Source of the DNA: Bacillota bacterium
GTDB lineage: Bacteria; Bacillota; Clostridia; Christensenellales; Aristaeellaceae
Assembly: GCA_023404345.1 (NCBI GenBank)
Contig: JAEYCB010000047.1
Coordinates: 31,664-95,663, forward strand
Direction of reading: 5' to 3'
DNA length: 64,000 bases
The notes beneath the pieces were generated by a model. The model was given only the letters and a program-made list of their open reading frames with translations, had not been told where the DNA came from and did no database searches. The translations under genes and the position numbers were made by a program. This document shows, in pieces, positions 6,637 through 15,866 of the stretch (position 1 is the first letter of the stretch; each line of letters opens with the position of its first letter).

Positions 6637-9600
6637 TTATTCGGCCAGGCTCTTATACTTGGCATACTTGGCCATGGCATCAGCCTCGTTCTTCTTGAAC
6701 AGGTCCTGCGCCACGTCGGGGAACATCTTGGCCAGGGACGCATAGCGCACCTCGCCCTTGATGAAGTCCTGATAGCCCTCGGCCTTGGGCTCCTTGGAGT
6801 CCAGGGTGAGCGGGTTCTTGCCCTGCTCGGCCAGTTCGGGGTTGTAACGGTACATGGTCCAGTAGCCGCACTCAACCGCCTTCTTGATCTCAGCCTGCGC
6901 CATACCCATGTTGATACCATGGTTGATGCAGGGCGCGTAGGCGATGATGAGGGACGGGCCGTGATAAGCCTCGGCCTCAACCATGGCCTTGACAACCTGA
7001 GCAGGATTGCTCATGGCCACGCAAGCCACGTACACATAGCCATAGCTCATGGCCATCATGCCCAGATCCTTCTTCTTGGTCCGCTTGCCGCTGGCAGCGA
7101 ACTTGGCGATGGAGCCGGTCGGGGTGGACTTGGAGGACTGTCCGCCGGTGTTGGAGTACACCTCGGTATCCAGCACGAGGACGTTGACATCCTGGTTCTG
7201 GGCCAGCACATGGTCCAGTCCGCCGTAGCCGATGTCGTAGGCCCAGCCGTCGCCGCCGAAGATCCAGAAGGACTTCTTGGTCAGCAGATCGGCGCTGTCC
7301 ACAACCTCGCGGGCCAGCGTGCAGGCCTCGCAGGTGCAGCCCTCAACGATGCCTTCCTTGCACTTCTCAAGCAGCGCCTTGCCGGCGGTCTTGGAAGCCT
7401 TGCCTTCGTTCATGTTGTCCAGCCAGTTCTGGCCCGCGGTCTTGATCTCATCCCAGCAGTAATCCACGGCGATGAGGGCGCGCACGGTGTCAGCCAGCTT
7501 GGCGCGGCGCTGATTGTAAGCCAGGTTCATACCGAAGCCAAACTCGGCGTTGTCCTCGAACAGGCTGTTGGCCCAGGCGGGACCATGGCCTTCTTCGTTG
7601 GTGGTGTAGGGGCAGGTGGGGGCGGAGCCGCCGTAGATGGAGGAGCAGCCCGTCGCGTTGGCAACGATCATACGGTCGCCAAAGAGCTGGGTAACCAGCT
7701 TGACATACGGGGTCTCGCCGCAGCCAGCGCAGGCGCCGCTGAACTCGAACAGGGGCTTGAGGGCCTGGCTGTTCTTCACGGTGGCCACATTCTCGATGCC
7801 CTGAACCTCGGGCACGGTCATGGCAAACTCCCAGTTCTTCTCCTGCTCCATCTGGGAAGCCAGAGGCTTCATAACCAGCGCCTTCTCCTTGGCGGGGCAA
7901 ACCTGGACGCAGTTGCCGCAGCCGGTGCAATCCAGGGGGCTGACCTGCATGCGGTACTGCATGCCGGCGAACTCCTTGCCGGTGGCGGGCTTGGTCTGGT
8001 AACCCTCGGGCGCGCCCTTCATCACTTCTTCGGAAGCATAGATGGGACGGATGCAGGCATGCGGGCACACCAGCGAGCAGGTGCCGCACTGGATGCACTT
8101 GTCGATCTGCCACTCAGGCACAGTCACGGCGATGCCGCGCTTCTCAAACTTGGTGGTGCCGGTGGGAACCACGCCGGAGGGATCGAAGGCGCTCACAGGC
8201 AGGCTGTCGCCTTCCTGAGCCAGGATGGGCTCAACGAAGTTCTGGAAGTACTCGGTGCTCTTGATCTTCACAGGCTCGGCGCCGGTGGTGGCATTGGCCC
8301 ACTCCTGGGGCACCTTGATCTCGACCAGGCCGGAGATGGCGATGTCGATGGCATCCCAGTTCTTCTTGACGATGGCGTCGCCTTTCTTGCCGTAGGTCTT
8401 CTTGGCGTAGGCCTTCATATATTCGTCGGCCTGCTCGTAGGGGATGACCTCGGCCAGCTTGAAGAATGCGGCCTGCATGATGGTGTTGATGCGGTTGCCC
8501 ATGCCCACCTTCAGGGCCAGGTCAATGGCATCGATGTTGTAGAAGCGCACATGCTTCTTGGCCAGCTGCTGCTTCATCTTGGCGGGCAGCTGCTTGTCCA
8601 TTTCCTCAGCGCTCCAGGGGCTGTTGAGCAGGAACACGCCGCCATCCTTGACCTTGCTCACCATATCATACTTGGTGACGTAGCTGGGGTTGTGGCAGGC
8701 CACAAAGTCGGCCGCGTCGATGAGGTAGGTGCTCTGGATGGGCGTCTTGCCAAAGCGCAGGTGGCTGACGGTCAGGCCGCCGGACTTCTTGGAGTCATAG
8801 CTGAAGTAGCCCTGCGCGTACATATCGGTATGGTCGCCGATGATCTTGATGCTGTTCTTGTTGGCGCCCACGGTGCCGTCGGAGCCAAGGCCATAGAACA
8901 TGCAGCACACGGTGCCGTCGGGCGCGGTGATGAGCTGCTCGCCCAGGGGCAGGTTGGTGCCGGTCACGTCGTCCTCAATACCCACGGTGAAGTGGTTCTT
9001 CATGGCGCCGGCCAGGTTGTCATACACGGCCTTGACCATGGTGGGGTTGAACTCCTTGGAGCCCAGACCGTAGCGGCCGCCCACAACCTGAACGTCGGTC
9101 TTGCCATTTTCGTAGAGCGCGGAGCACACATCCTCGTAAAGAGGCTCGCCCAGAGAGCCGGGCTCCTTGGTGCGGTCGAGCACAGCGATCTTCTTGCAGG
9201 TGGCAGGAATAGCCTCCAGCAGGCGCTCGGCGCTGAAGGGACGGTAGAGGTGCACCTTGACCAGGCCCAGCTTCTCGCCCTTCTTGTTGAGGTAGTTGAT
9301 GGTCTCCTCAATGGTCTCGCAGCCGCTGCCCATAGCGATGATGACACGCTCGGCGTCGGGCGCGCCAACATAGTTGAAGAGCTTGTACTCACGGCCCACC
9401 AGCGCGCTGACCTTCTTCATGACCTCTTCCACGATGGCGGGAGTGGCATTGTAGAACTTGTTGGCCGCCTCACGGTTCTGGAAGTAGATGTCGGGGTTCT
9501 GCGCGGTGCCGGCCTGATGCGGATGCTCGGGGTTGAGGGCGCGGGCGCGGAAGGCCTTGACCTTGTCCCAGGGCACCAAGGGCTCGATGTCCTTGTAGTC

Positions 9601-10155
9601 GATGGCGTCGATCTTCTGCACCTCATGGCTGGTGCGGAAGCCGTCGAAGAAATGCACGAAGGGAACGCTGCTTTCCAGCGTAGCCAGATGAGCAACCAAA
9701 GCCAGATCCATGGCTTCCTGCACGCTGTTGGAGGCCAGCATGGCAAAGCCGGTCTGACGGCAGGCCATCACGTCGGCATGGTCGCCAAAGATGCTCAGGG
9801 CATGGGCAGCCAGCGCGCGAGCGCTCACATGGAACACGCAGGGCAGTAGCTCGCCGGAAATTTTGTACATATTGGGGATCATCAGCAGAAGGCCCTGGCT
9901 GGCAGTGAAGGTGGTGGTGAGCGCGCCAGCCGCCAGGCTGCCGTGCACAGCGCCCGCTGCGCCCGCCTCGGACTGCATCTCGCTTACGTGAACGGTCTGG
10001 CCGAAGAGGTTCTTCGTACCACGCGCCGCCCATTCATCTACCACTTCCGCCATGGGGGAGGAAGGGGTAATGGGGTAAATGGCCGCCACGTCGCTGAACG
10101 CATACGCAACGTGGCCTACGGCAGTATTGCCGTCAACGGTCATCTTTGTTGCCAT
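6637..10155 (-). CDS. nifJ: Pyruvate:ferredoxin (flavodoxin) oxidoreductase
   Basis: This 1172-residue single-chain enzyme oxidises pyruvate with CoA to acetyl-CoA and CO2 and reduces ferredoxin, the central step of clostridial fermentation. Domains run in the usual order: N-terminal pyrimidine-binding domain I (AAIYPITPSSPMAE near residue 30), transketolase C-terminal-like domain (MGSGCETIEE), gamma domain, a two-cluster ferredoxin domain (CIQCGTCSLVCPH about 688; CTGCGNCVQVCPAK about 742), then the thiamine diphosphate domain with CAGCGETPY (about 808) and a GGDGWAYDIGYGGLDH segment. Length is normal. GGAGGG precedes the ATG. Codon bias is strong, as expected for a highly expressed gene. 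Confidence 0.97.
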   Translation of the reverse strand: MATKMTVDGNTAVGHVAYAFSDVAAIYPITPSSPMAEVVDEWAARGTKNLFGQTVHVSEMQSEAGAAGAVHGSLAAGALTTTFTASQGLLLMIPNMYKISGELLPCVFHVSARALAAHALSIFGDHADVMACRQTGFAMLASNSVQEAMDLALVAHLATLESSVPFVHFFDGFRTSHEVQKIDAIDYKDIEPLVPWDKVKAFRARALNPEHPHQAGTAQNPDIYFQNREAANKFYNATPAIVEEVMKKVSALVGREYKLFNYVGAPDAERVIIAMGSGCETIEETINYLNKKGEKLGLVKVHLYRPFSAERLLEAIPATCKKIAVLDRTKEPGSLGEPLYEDVCSALYENGKTDVQVVGGRYGLGSKEFNPTMVKAVYDNLAGAMKNHFTVGIEDDVTGTNLPLGEQLITAPDGTVCCMFYGLGSDGTVGANKNSIKIIGDHTDMYAQGYFSYDSKKSGGLTVSHLRFGKTPIQSTYLIDAADFVACHNPSYVTKYDMVSKVKDGGVFLLNSPWSAEEMDKQLPAKMKQQLAKKHVRFYNIDAIDLALKVGMGNRINTIMQAAFFKLAEVIPYEQADEYMKAYAKKTYGKKGDAIVKKNWDAIDIAISGLVEIKVPQEWANATTGAEPVKIKSTEYFQNFVEPILAQEGDSLPVSAFDPSGVVPTGTTKFEKRGIAVTVPEWQIDKCIQCGTCSLVCPHACIRPIYASEEVMKGAPEGYQTKPATGKEFAGMQYRMQVSPLDCTGCGNCVQVCPAKEKALVMKPLASQMEQEKNWEFAMTVPEVQGIENVATVKNSQALKPLFEFSGACAGCGETPYVKLVTQLFGDRMIVANATGCSSIYGGSAPTCPYTTNEEGHGPAWANSLFEDNAEFGFGMNLAYNQRRAKLADTVRALIAVDYCWDEIKTAGQNWLDNMNEGKASKTAGKALLEKCKEGIVEGCTCEACTLAREVVDSADLLTKKSFWIFGGDGWAYDIGYGGLDHVLAQNQDVNVLVLDTEVYSNTGGQSSKSTPTGSIAKFAASGKRTKKKDLGMMAMSYGYVYVACVAMSNPAQVVKAMVEAEAYHGPSLIIAYAPCINHGINMGMAQAEIKKAVECGYWTMYRYNPELAEQGKNPLTLDSKEPKAEGYQDFIKGEVRYASLAKMFPDVAQDLFKKNEADAMAKYAKYKSLAE

Positions 10156-10243
10156 TGGGGTTCCCTCCTAAAATTCTATGTTTTGAAAGAGCCGCCTGAC
10201 TGTTTTTAGGCATGACAAACAGACGGAAGTTTCCAACATGCAT

Positions 10244-10272
10244 ATTATAGTTTGTTGCCAAATGCTTGTCAA
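10244..10272 (-). promoter_or_regulatory. Consensus promoter of the PFOR gene
   Basis: A perfect TTGACA (10267-10272) and perfect TATAAT (10244-10249) are 17 bp apart on the minus strand, consistent with a very highly expressed gene. Confidence 0.85.
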
Positions 10273-10309
10273 CCGCCGAAGTGCCCGAAAACGCGGAAAT
10301 TGCACGAAA

Positions 10310-10342
10310 GGGCGCGGATCAGGAATTCTTTCCCCCGCGCCC
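10310..10342 (-). terminator. Hairpin ending the sugar catabolic operon
   Basis: GGGCGCGG and CCGCGCCC arms pair around a 17-base loop, 24 bases after the stop of the last dehydrogenase gene. In the minus direction the stem is followed by TTT. Confidence 0.5.
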
Positions 10343-10365
10343 AACACCCGTCGTCTCCAGCAGTG

Positions 10366-11328
10366 TTACGAAATTTTGTCCAGCGTTTTGAGTACGCCCA
10401 GCACCTGCTGACGCGGCACACGTTCAGAGGGGCGGTTTTCTCTTGCCCGCTCCACAAAGTGCGAAAGTTCGCGTAGGAACCACCCGCTGGGCGGCAGGTT
10501 GGCCCCGCATTCTACCTTCACGGGATCTTCCACGTCAAAGTTGGTAACAGTACCATCTGCACCGTAGCCGGTCAGACCGTCATCACACACCAGAAGGCCA
10601 CGTTCAAAGTAGACACGCCACCGGGCCGTGAAGGGCAGGCAGGCGTTAAACCATGCAGCTTCGGCACTGGCGGTGACGCCGCCAGCAAAGGCATAACGGA
10701 AGCGATACTGCTCCCGGCAAAGCGCATCAGGGCCGCCGCAGCTGGTATAATCCATGCTTTGGGGCTCTCCGAACACACTGACCATCACGTCCAGGTCGTG
10801 AATATGCAGATCGAAAGGCAAAAGGCCGCTTTTTTCCTTCTGGAACAGCCAGCTCCCCTGCACCCAGCCCGGCCGGGCGGAGAGCCGTTCGAAGCAGGCA
10901 TCCAGCGGTTTGCCATATTGCCCATCCTCAATCACCTGATGAAGCGTCTCCACTTCACGGGTAAATTGCAGAACCTGCGCCACATACAGCTGCACACCTG
11001 CGCGGTCCGCCGCCTCATACATCTCCTGTGCATCTGCCAGCGACAGTGCGACAGGTTTTTCGGTAATTACATGTAAGCCCAGTCCGATCGCTTCCAGCGC
11101 CAGTGTCCTGTGCAAAAAGGTGGGCGCGCAGATGTCTGCCAACTCCACCTGCTCTGCGGCGCACAGCTGCGTCAGCGTAGCGTACAGAGGTACGCCCCAT
11201 TCAGCGGCGCGGGCGCGATCCTGCTCGCTTTGCCCCACCGCCGCCACGACCTGTGCGTCCGGGATGTGAAGATAGTTAAGATAGTGCGTGCTACCCATGC
11301 CGCCAAGGCCTACCAGCGCAATCCTCAT
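10366..11328 (-). CDS. Gfo/Idh/MocA family oxidoreductase (second of two)
   Basis: The 320-residue product has the NAD(P)-binding GLGGMG motif (residues 7-12) and the family EKPVALS motif (about 91-97), with LQFTREVE and DLHIHDLDVM in the C-terminal alpha/beta domain where the substrate-binding acid/His residues lie. Such enzymes oxidise or reduce a hydroxyl on sugars or inositols. It is the last gene of the ABC importer operon, 12 bases after the TIM-barrel gene. The substrate is not readable. With its partner at 12171-13208 it could form an oxidation-reduction pair around an isomerised keto-sugar. Confidence 0.85.
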   Translation of the reverse strand: MRIALVGLGGMGSTHYLNYLHIPDAQVVAAVGQSEQDRARAAEWGVPLYATLTQLCAAEQVELADICAPTFLHRTLALEAIGLGLHVITEKPVALSLADAQEMYEAADRAGVQLYVAQVLQFTREVETLHQVIEDGQYGKPLDACFERLSARPGWVQGSWLFQKEKSGLLPFDLHIHDLDVMVSVFGEPQSMDYTSCGGPDALCREQYRFRYAFAGGVTASAEAAWFNACLPFTARWRVYFERGLLVCDDGLTGYGADGTVTNFDVEDPVKVECGANLPPSGWFLRELSHFVERARENRPSERVPRQQVLGVLKTLDKIS

Positions 11329-11340
11329 GCCTTCGCCTCC

Positions 11341-12159
11341 TTACAGCTCAAAGCCATGTGCGCGCAGATAGTCCGCGCTGTCCAAAACGGCCTGGTCGAT
11401 CTCAGCCAGATTTTTTGGTCCAGACTGAGTGAACTCAATTTCGATACTGAAGGGGCTTGGGTTACCCGTCTCCTCCAGCGTGCGGAAGACGCCGGGGAAA
11501 TCGACCCAGCCCTTGCCCAGTGCCGGAAAATCCCACACGTTCGCTGCACCGGCCTTATCTTTGAGGTGCAGGTAGGCTACGTCGCTTACGCAAGCCCACA
11601 GATCCGCTACCGGGTCCACACCACCATAGAAAATAACATTTGCCGTATCATAGTTGATTTTGACCCGGTCGGACCCGACGAGTCGCACGATGTCGGACAG
11701 CACGGCACCCGTGCCATGGTCATGGCCGTGCGTTTCCAGCACCAGCGTCAGCCCGTAGCGTTCCAGATAAGGCACCAACGCGCGGATACTTTGCGCCACG
11801 GTGGGATTGTCCGCGACGGCGTTGTCCTTGAGGTGCGCCTCTCCGATGGAGGAGACGATGTAGTCGCAGCCGAAGAACGCGGCCAGGCGGATGTTCTTGA
11901 CAAAATCCGGGATGCGCTCCGGGTCCATGAGGTTGCAGTGCCCGCTCATGGCGAAGGGACGAATCTGCGCGGCTTGCAGCTCGTCCTGAATGGATAGCAG
12001 GCGTTCGAAGGACATATCGGGAAAGACGTGCTCGGTCCAGCCCTTGGTAGCCGTCAGCTCAATGTAGTGAAAGCCCGCGCGCCGGATACCATCGATGGCC
12101 TCCTCAATGGAATAGCCATGATAGCAGTTGGAATTGACCGCGATAATACGCTTTTCCAT
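11341..12159 (-). CDS. TIM-barrel sugar isomerase/epimerase
   Basis: The 272-residue product belongs to the xylose isomerase-like (AP endonuclease 2) fold. Metal-ligand and active-site segments are visible: a VLETHGHDHG segment around residue 140, INYDTANVIFYGG around 170, VAYLHLKDKAG around 195 and FSIEIEFT near the end. These give the usual Glu, Asp, His and Glu metal ligands. The ATG at 12159 is chosen because GAGAGGTG precedes it; a GTG five codons earlier overlaps the upstream stop. It likely isomerises or epimerises the sugar handled by the flanking dehydrogenases. Confidence 0.82.
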   Translation of the reverse strand: MEKRIIAVNSNCYHGYSIEEAIDGIRRAGFHYIELTATKGWTEHVFPDMSFERLLSIQDELQAAQIRPFAMSGHCNLMDPERIPDFVKNIRLAAFFGCDYIVSSIGEAHLKDNAVADNPTVAQSIRALVPYLERYGLTLVLETHGHDHGTGAVLSDIVRLVGSDRVKINYDTANVIFYGGVDPVADLWACVSDVAYLHLKDKAGAANVWDFPALGKGWVDFPGVFRTLEETGNPSPFSIEIEFTQSGPKNLAEIDQAVLDSADYLRAHGFEL

Positions 12160-12170
12160 GGCCGCACCTC

Positions 12171-13208
12171 TCACTCGTTGACTCGCACGGCACGCCCCGT
12201 CTCGGACGACTGAATGCTGGCGAACACCGCGCGCATGGCGGGCAGTACGCTTTCGGCGCTGATGCCCTCGCAGGACGGGTCGTTCAGGCAGTCCACAAAC
12301 AGGTCGATGATGCCGGACTTGGTCTGGTTGTCGTTGGTCTGGATCTGGTCCACGTCATAGTTTTCGACGGTACCGTCGCGGTGAATGAGCACCAGCGTAT
12401 GCGCCGGGTCGTCGTAGATGCGCAGCACGCCCTCCGTGCCGTTGATCACGGTCGAATTGTCCTCCGGGCCATAGTTGGTCCAGGAGGCGCTCATGGTTCC
12501 CATGGCCCCGCCGCTCATGCGATAGATGCACACAGCGTTATCGTCCACGGTGATGGGGCTGCCGTCGGCGAATTTCTTATCCAGCGTGGTCAGGCTCGCC
12601 GTAGTTTCCACCACTACCTGGTCCAGCAAAAACTGAATCAAGTCGGTTTTGTGCACGCCCAGGTCCGCCATGGCGCCCATGGCTGCGCGCTTCTTGTCAA
12701 AAAACCAGGTACTCTGGCCTGGGTCTACGCTCCACGTCTCCGGCCCACCATGGCGAAACGCCGTACGGAAGGTGAGCGGCTTGCCGATAGCCCCTGCGCG
12801 AATGAGTTCGCGCGCCTTCTGATGCGCACCCGCCAAACGCTGGTTCTGATCGATCATAAGGTACTTGCCGCTCTTTTTAGCGGCGGCTACCATGCGCTCG
12901 CAATCTTCCAGCGTGGTAGCCATAGGCTTTTCACACAGCACATGCTTGCCCGCCTCCAGTGCTGCCACGGTGATTTCCGCGTGGCTGACGTTGGCCGAAC
13001 ACACGCTCACCGCGTCGATGGCCGGGTCGGCCAGCAGCGCCTCGTAGCTTTCATATGCCTTCGCGCCGTACTGCGCGGCCAGCGCCTGCGCGCGCTCCTG
13101 GTTCAGGTCGTATAATCCGGCGATATGTACACACGGATTCTGTTCATATTCGGGCAGATGGCGCACCTGCGCAATCTTGCCGCATCCGATAATTCCGATA
13201 TTGAGCAT
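12171..13208 (-). CDS. Gfo/Idh/MocA family oxidoreductase (first of two)
   Basis: The 345-residue product shows the Rossmann motif GIIGCGKIAQ (5-14), the CEKPMATT motif (about 93-100) and GVHKTDLIQFLL, which holds the conserved His of the substrate pocket (around 180). The GIIGCG start and the length of about 345 are typical of inositol/sugar dehydrogenases. It shares only modest resemblance with the second copy at 10366-11328, so the two probably act at different positions or steps. It lies 28 bases downstream of the permease gene in the importer operon. Confidence 0.87.
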   Translation of the reverse strand: MLNIGIIGCGKIAQVRHLPEYEQNPCVHIAGLYDLNQERAQALAAQYGAKAYESYEALLADPAIDAVSVCSANVSHAEITVAALEAGKHVLCEKPMATTLEDCERMVAAAKKSGKYLMIDQNQRLAGAHQKARELIRAGAIGKPLTFRTAFRHGGPETWSVDPGQSTWFFDKKRAAMGAMADLGVHKTDLIQFLLDQVVVETTASLTTLDKKFADGSPITVDDNAVCIYRMSGGAMGTMSASWTNYGPEDNSTVINGTEGVLRIYDDPAHTLVLIHRDGTVENYDVDQIQTNDNQTKSGIIDLFVDCLNDPSCEGISAESVLPAMRAVFASIQSSETGRAVRVNE

Positions 13209-13236
13209 TCTTTTTCCCTTCCTCTCTTGCAGACCG

Positions 13237-14277
13237 TCAGGCAGTGGCTTCCTTCTTTTGCAGGAGCACCGCGGCGATTACAATGAAGCCTTTGAACGCC
13301 TCGCGCAGGAAGGGCGGTACACCCATAAGGTTAAGCAGGTTGTTCATCACTGCGATGATGAGCATACCCAGCACTGTACCCAGAATGGAGCCGCGGCCGC
13401 CGCTCATGCTGGTTCCGCCCACCACAACTGCGGCAATGGCGTCCATCTCGTAGCCGCTACCGGCATTGGCATAGTCCATGCTGCCGATGCGCGACACCTG
13501 AATGACGGCCGTCACTGCCACCAGCGCGCCCATGAGCACATAGATCAGGCCCTTGACGCGCTCCACATTCACGCCGGAGAGACGTGCCGTGCGCTCATTG
13601 GAACCCACAGCGTACACATGGCGGCCAAACGGCGTATACCGCGACACGATGTGCAGAATCACCGCCGCCACCAGCCAGTAGATGATGGGCAGGATGACCT
13701 CGCCGCCGATCTTGGTATTGGAGATGGCGAGGAAACCGCTGGGCACCTTGACCGCCGCGGTCTGCATGACCTGCTGGGTCACGCTGCGCAGAATCTTCAT
13801 CATGCCCAGCGTGGCGATGAATGCCGGCAGCTTGCTCCGGGCAATCAGCACGCCGCTGATGCCGCCCAACAGGCAGCCGAAGATCACCCCTGCGACGATG
13901 CCGATGGCATAGGCCGGCACGCCGGTAATGCCGATGGAGGTGAGCAGGCCATCGGGGTACTGGTTGATAAAGACCATAATAACCGCGCCAATAGCGACCA
14001 TCGTGGAGCCGACGGCCAGGTCGATGCCGCCGGAAATGATGACAAACGTCATGCCCAGCGCCACGATGCCTACGCCCGCATTGTTGCGCAGGATATTGAT
14101 CCAATTCTTTCCCCAGTTGGTGAACCACGCACCAAAGGATTCGTAATCAAATCCCAGGGCCACAGTCTGGAGGATCACCATCAGTGCCAGTACCAGGCCC
14201 GTGGAAAAGATGGGGTCAGACTTCCATTTGCGGCCGATCTTCTCAAGAAGGGTCTGCCGGTTTGTCACTTGCGTCAT
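13237..14277 (-). CDS. Ribose-type sugar ABC transporter permease
   Basis: The 346-residue product has about nine to ten hydrophobic helices and the signature stretches of RbsC-like permeases: GMTFVIISGGIDLAVGS (about residue 92-108), the YAVGSNERTARLSGVNV segment, and GAVVVGGTSMSGGRGS-like residues near the end (AAVVVGGTSMSGGRGSILG). It forms the membrane channel of an importer with the ATPase and binding protein encoded just upstream. The ribosome site is GAGGAG. Substrate is a monosaccharide or polyol by family; the catabolic genes downstream suggest a sugar that is first oxidised. Confidence 0.9.
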   Translation of the reverse strand: MTQVTNRQTLLEKIGRKWKSDPIFSTGLVLALMVILQTVALGFDYESFGAWFTNWGKNWINILRNNAGVGIVALGMTFVIISGGIDLAVGSTMVAIGAVIMVFINQYPDGLLTSIGITGVPAYAIGIVAGVIFGCLLGGISGVLIARSKLPAFIATLGMMKILRSVTQQVMQTAAVKVPSGFLAISNTKIGGEVILPIIYWLVAAVILHIVSRYTPFGRHVYAVGSNERTARLSGVNVERVKGLIYVLMGALVAVTAVIQVSRIGSMDYANAGSGYEMDAIAAVVVGGTSMSGGRGSILGTVLGMLIIAVMNNLLNLMGVPPFLREAFKGFIVIAAVLLQKKEATA

Positions 14278-14302
14278 TGTCGTTTACTCCTCTCGCCTGC
14301 GT

Positions 14303-15781
14303 TCAGCCGCCGGTTGCCAGCCGCATCATTTCGTGTTCGTTCATGGTTTCGCCCTTGACCTCAGCCTGAATATCGCCATGGTATAGCACCAGCGCCCGGT
14401 CGCACACGCGGATGATTTCCTGGGCCTCATTGGAAAGCACTACTACGGCCACGCCCTGGTCCGCCAGGCGCAGGATGATGTCGTAGATCTCCTCCTTGGC
14501 GCCCACGTCCACGCCTTGGGTGGGATTGTCCAGGATCAAGAGCGACGGGTTGGCACTAAGCCACTTGGCCAGCACCACCTTTTGCTGATTGCCGCCAGAG
14601 AGGCTGGTAATGGGGTCCTCCGGCTTTTCCATTTTGATATGAAGCTCCCGGCGCTGGCGGTCAAATTCCTCGCGCTGTGCCTTGCGGTCGATCAGGCCGC
14701 GGCGCGCCAGCCGGGGCCAGGTGACGATAGAGCCGTTTTCCAGGATGTTCATGTCCTTGATAATGCCGTTTTCCTTGCGGTTACGCGGCACATAACCGAT
14801 GCCCAGCGCCAGCGCCTGCTGGGTGGAGTGCATCTGCACAGGCTTGCCGCCCACGATGATGTTGCCCTGATACTTACCCGCATCACCAAACACGGTGCGG
14901 AAAATCTCACTGCGACCATCGCCCAGAAGGCCCGTTACGCCCAGCACCTCACCCGCGCGCACGCTCAGGCTGATGTGGCGGCAGTGCGGTTCCTGGGTCA
15001 GATCCTCCAAGCGGAGCACCTCGTCGCCAAGGGTGGCGTTTCGGTTGAGTGGCTCGTTGCGTACGTCGTGACCCACCATGTCGTGAGCGAGCATATCGGT
15101 GGTTACGTCTTTGACATAGCCTGCCGACACCATCACGCCGTCGCGCAGGACCGTATAGCGGTCGCAAATTTCCATGACCTCGCGCAACTTGTGGGAGATA
15201 AACACAACGCCTACGTTCTGCTGTTTCAGCGTGCGCAGGATCTCAAATACATGTTCAATCTCCGGGTCGGTCAAAGAGGTGGTAGGTTCATCCATGATAA
15301 TAATCTGGGCATTCATCAAAAGCGCACGGGAAATTTCCACAATCTGCTTGTAGGAAGCATCCAGATCGCGCACCATGGTGCGTGGGTCCAGTGTAAGCGC
15401 CATGCGCTCAAATACCTTCCGGGTTTCCGCAATCATGCGCGGATGATCCAGAAAGCCGTTTTTCTTTTTTAATTCCCGGCCAATGAACATATTTTCATAG
15501 ATCGGGAGGTCGTTAATCAGATTCAGTTCCTGATGGATAAAGGCAATACCCGCGTCCAGCGACTGGCCGGGATTTAGGAAGGTCTGCGGCTTATCATCCA
15601 GCAAAATCTGGCCCGCGTCAGGCCGGAGCACGCCGCCTAAAATATTCATCAGCGTGCTTTTGCCCGCGCCGTTCTCGCCCAGCAGCGCACAGATTTCTCC
15701 GCCGCGAAGCGAAAAATCGACGGATTTCAAAACATCGTTCGCACCGAAAGATTTCACGATCCCAAGCATGGAGAGGTTCAT
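14303..15781 (-). CDS. Ribose-type sugar ABC transporter ATPase (two ATP-binding cassettes)
   Basis: This 492-residue RbsA-like protein carries two cassettes in tandem. The first has Walker A GENGAGKST (about 35-43) and Walker B IIIMDEPTTSL. The second has the degenerate Walker A typical of the family (GLLGDGRSEI), the signature LSGGNQQKVVLAKWL and Walker B LLILDNPTQGVDVGAKEEIY. It energises uptake with the RbsC-type permease 25 bases downstream. The ribosome site is weak (GGATG), fitting coupling within the operon. Confidence 0.93.
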   Translation of the reverse strand: MNLSMLGIVKSFGANDVLKSVDFSLRGGEICALLGENGAGKSTLMNILGGVLRPDAGQILLDDKPQTFLNPGQSLDAGIAFIHQELNLINDLPIYENMFIGRELKKKNGFLDHPRMIAETRKVFERMALTLDPRTMVRDLDASYKQIVEISRALLMNAQIIIMDEPTTSLTDPEIEHVFEILRTLKQQNVGVVFISHKLREVMEICDRYTVLRDGVMVSAGYVKDVTTDMLAHDMVGHDVRNEPLNRNATLGDEVLRLEDLTQEPHCRHISLSVRAGEVLGVTGLLGDGRSEIFRTVFGDAGKYQGNIIVGGKPVQMHSTQQALALGIGYVPRNRKENGIIKDMNILENGSIVTWPRLARRGLIDRKAQREEFDRQRRELHIKMEKPEDPITSLSGGNQQKVVLAKWLSANPSLLILDNPTQGVDVGAKEEIYDIILRLADQGVAVVVLSNEAQEIIRVCDRALVLYHGDIQAEVKGETMNEHEMMRLATGG

Positions 15782-15820
15782 TTGTTCACATCCGTTCTCA
15801 AAATCCTCTTATAATCGGGG

Positions 15821-15852
15821 AAAAGGGCCATGGCACGGCCACGGCCCCTTTT
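15821..15852 (-). terminator. Hairpin between binding-protein and ATPase genes
   Basis: In RNA of the minus strand, AAAAGGGGCCGTGGC can pair with GCCATGGCCCTTTT, ending in four U residues. Such partial terminators commonly keep the binding protein in excess over the membrane components. Confidence 0.5.
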
Positions 15853-15866
15853 GAAAGAGCGGGAAA

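Noticed and set aside
6919..9849. A 976-codon open frame antisense to the PFOR gene
   Set aside because: It mirrors the codon periodicity of a high-GC, strongly biased gene, has no ribosome site or family resemblance, and lies entirely within PFOR.
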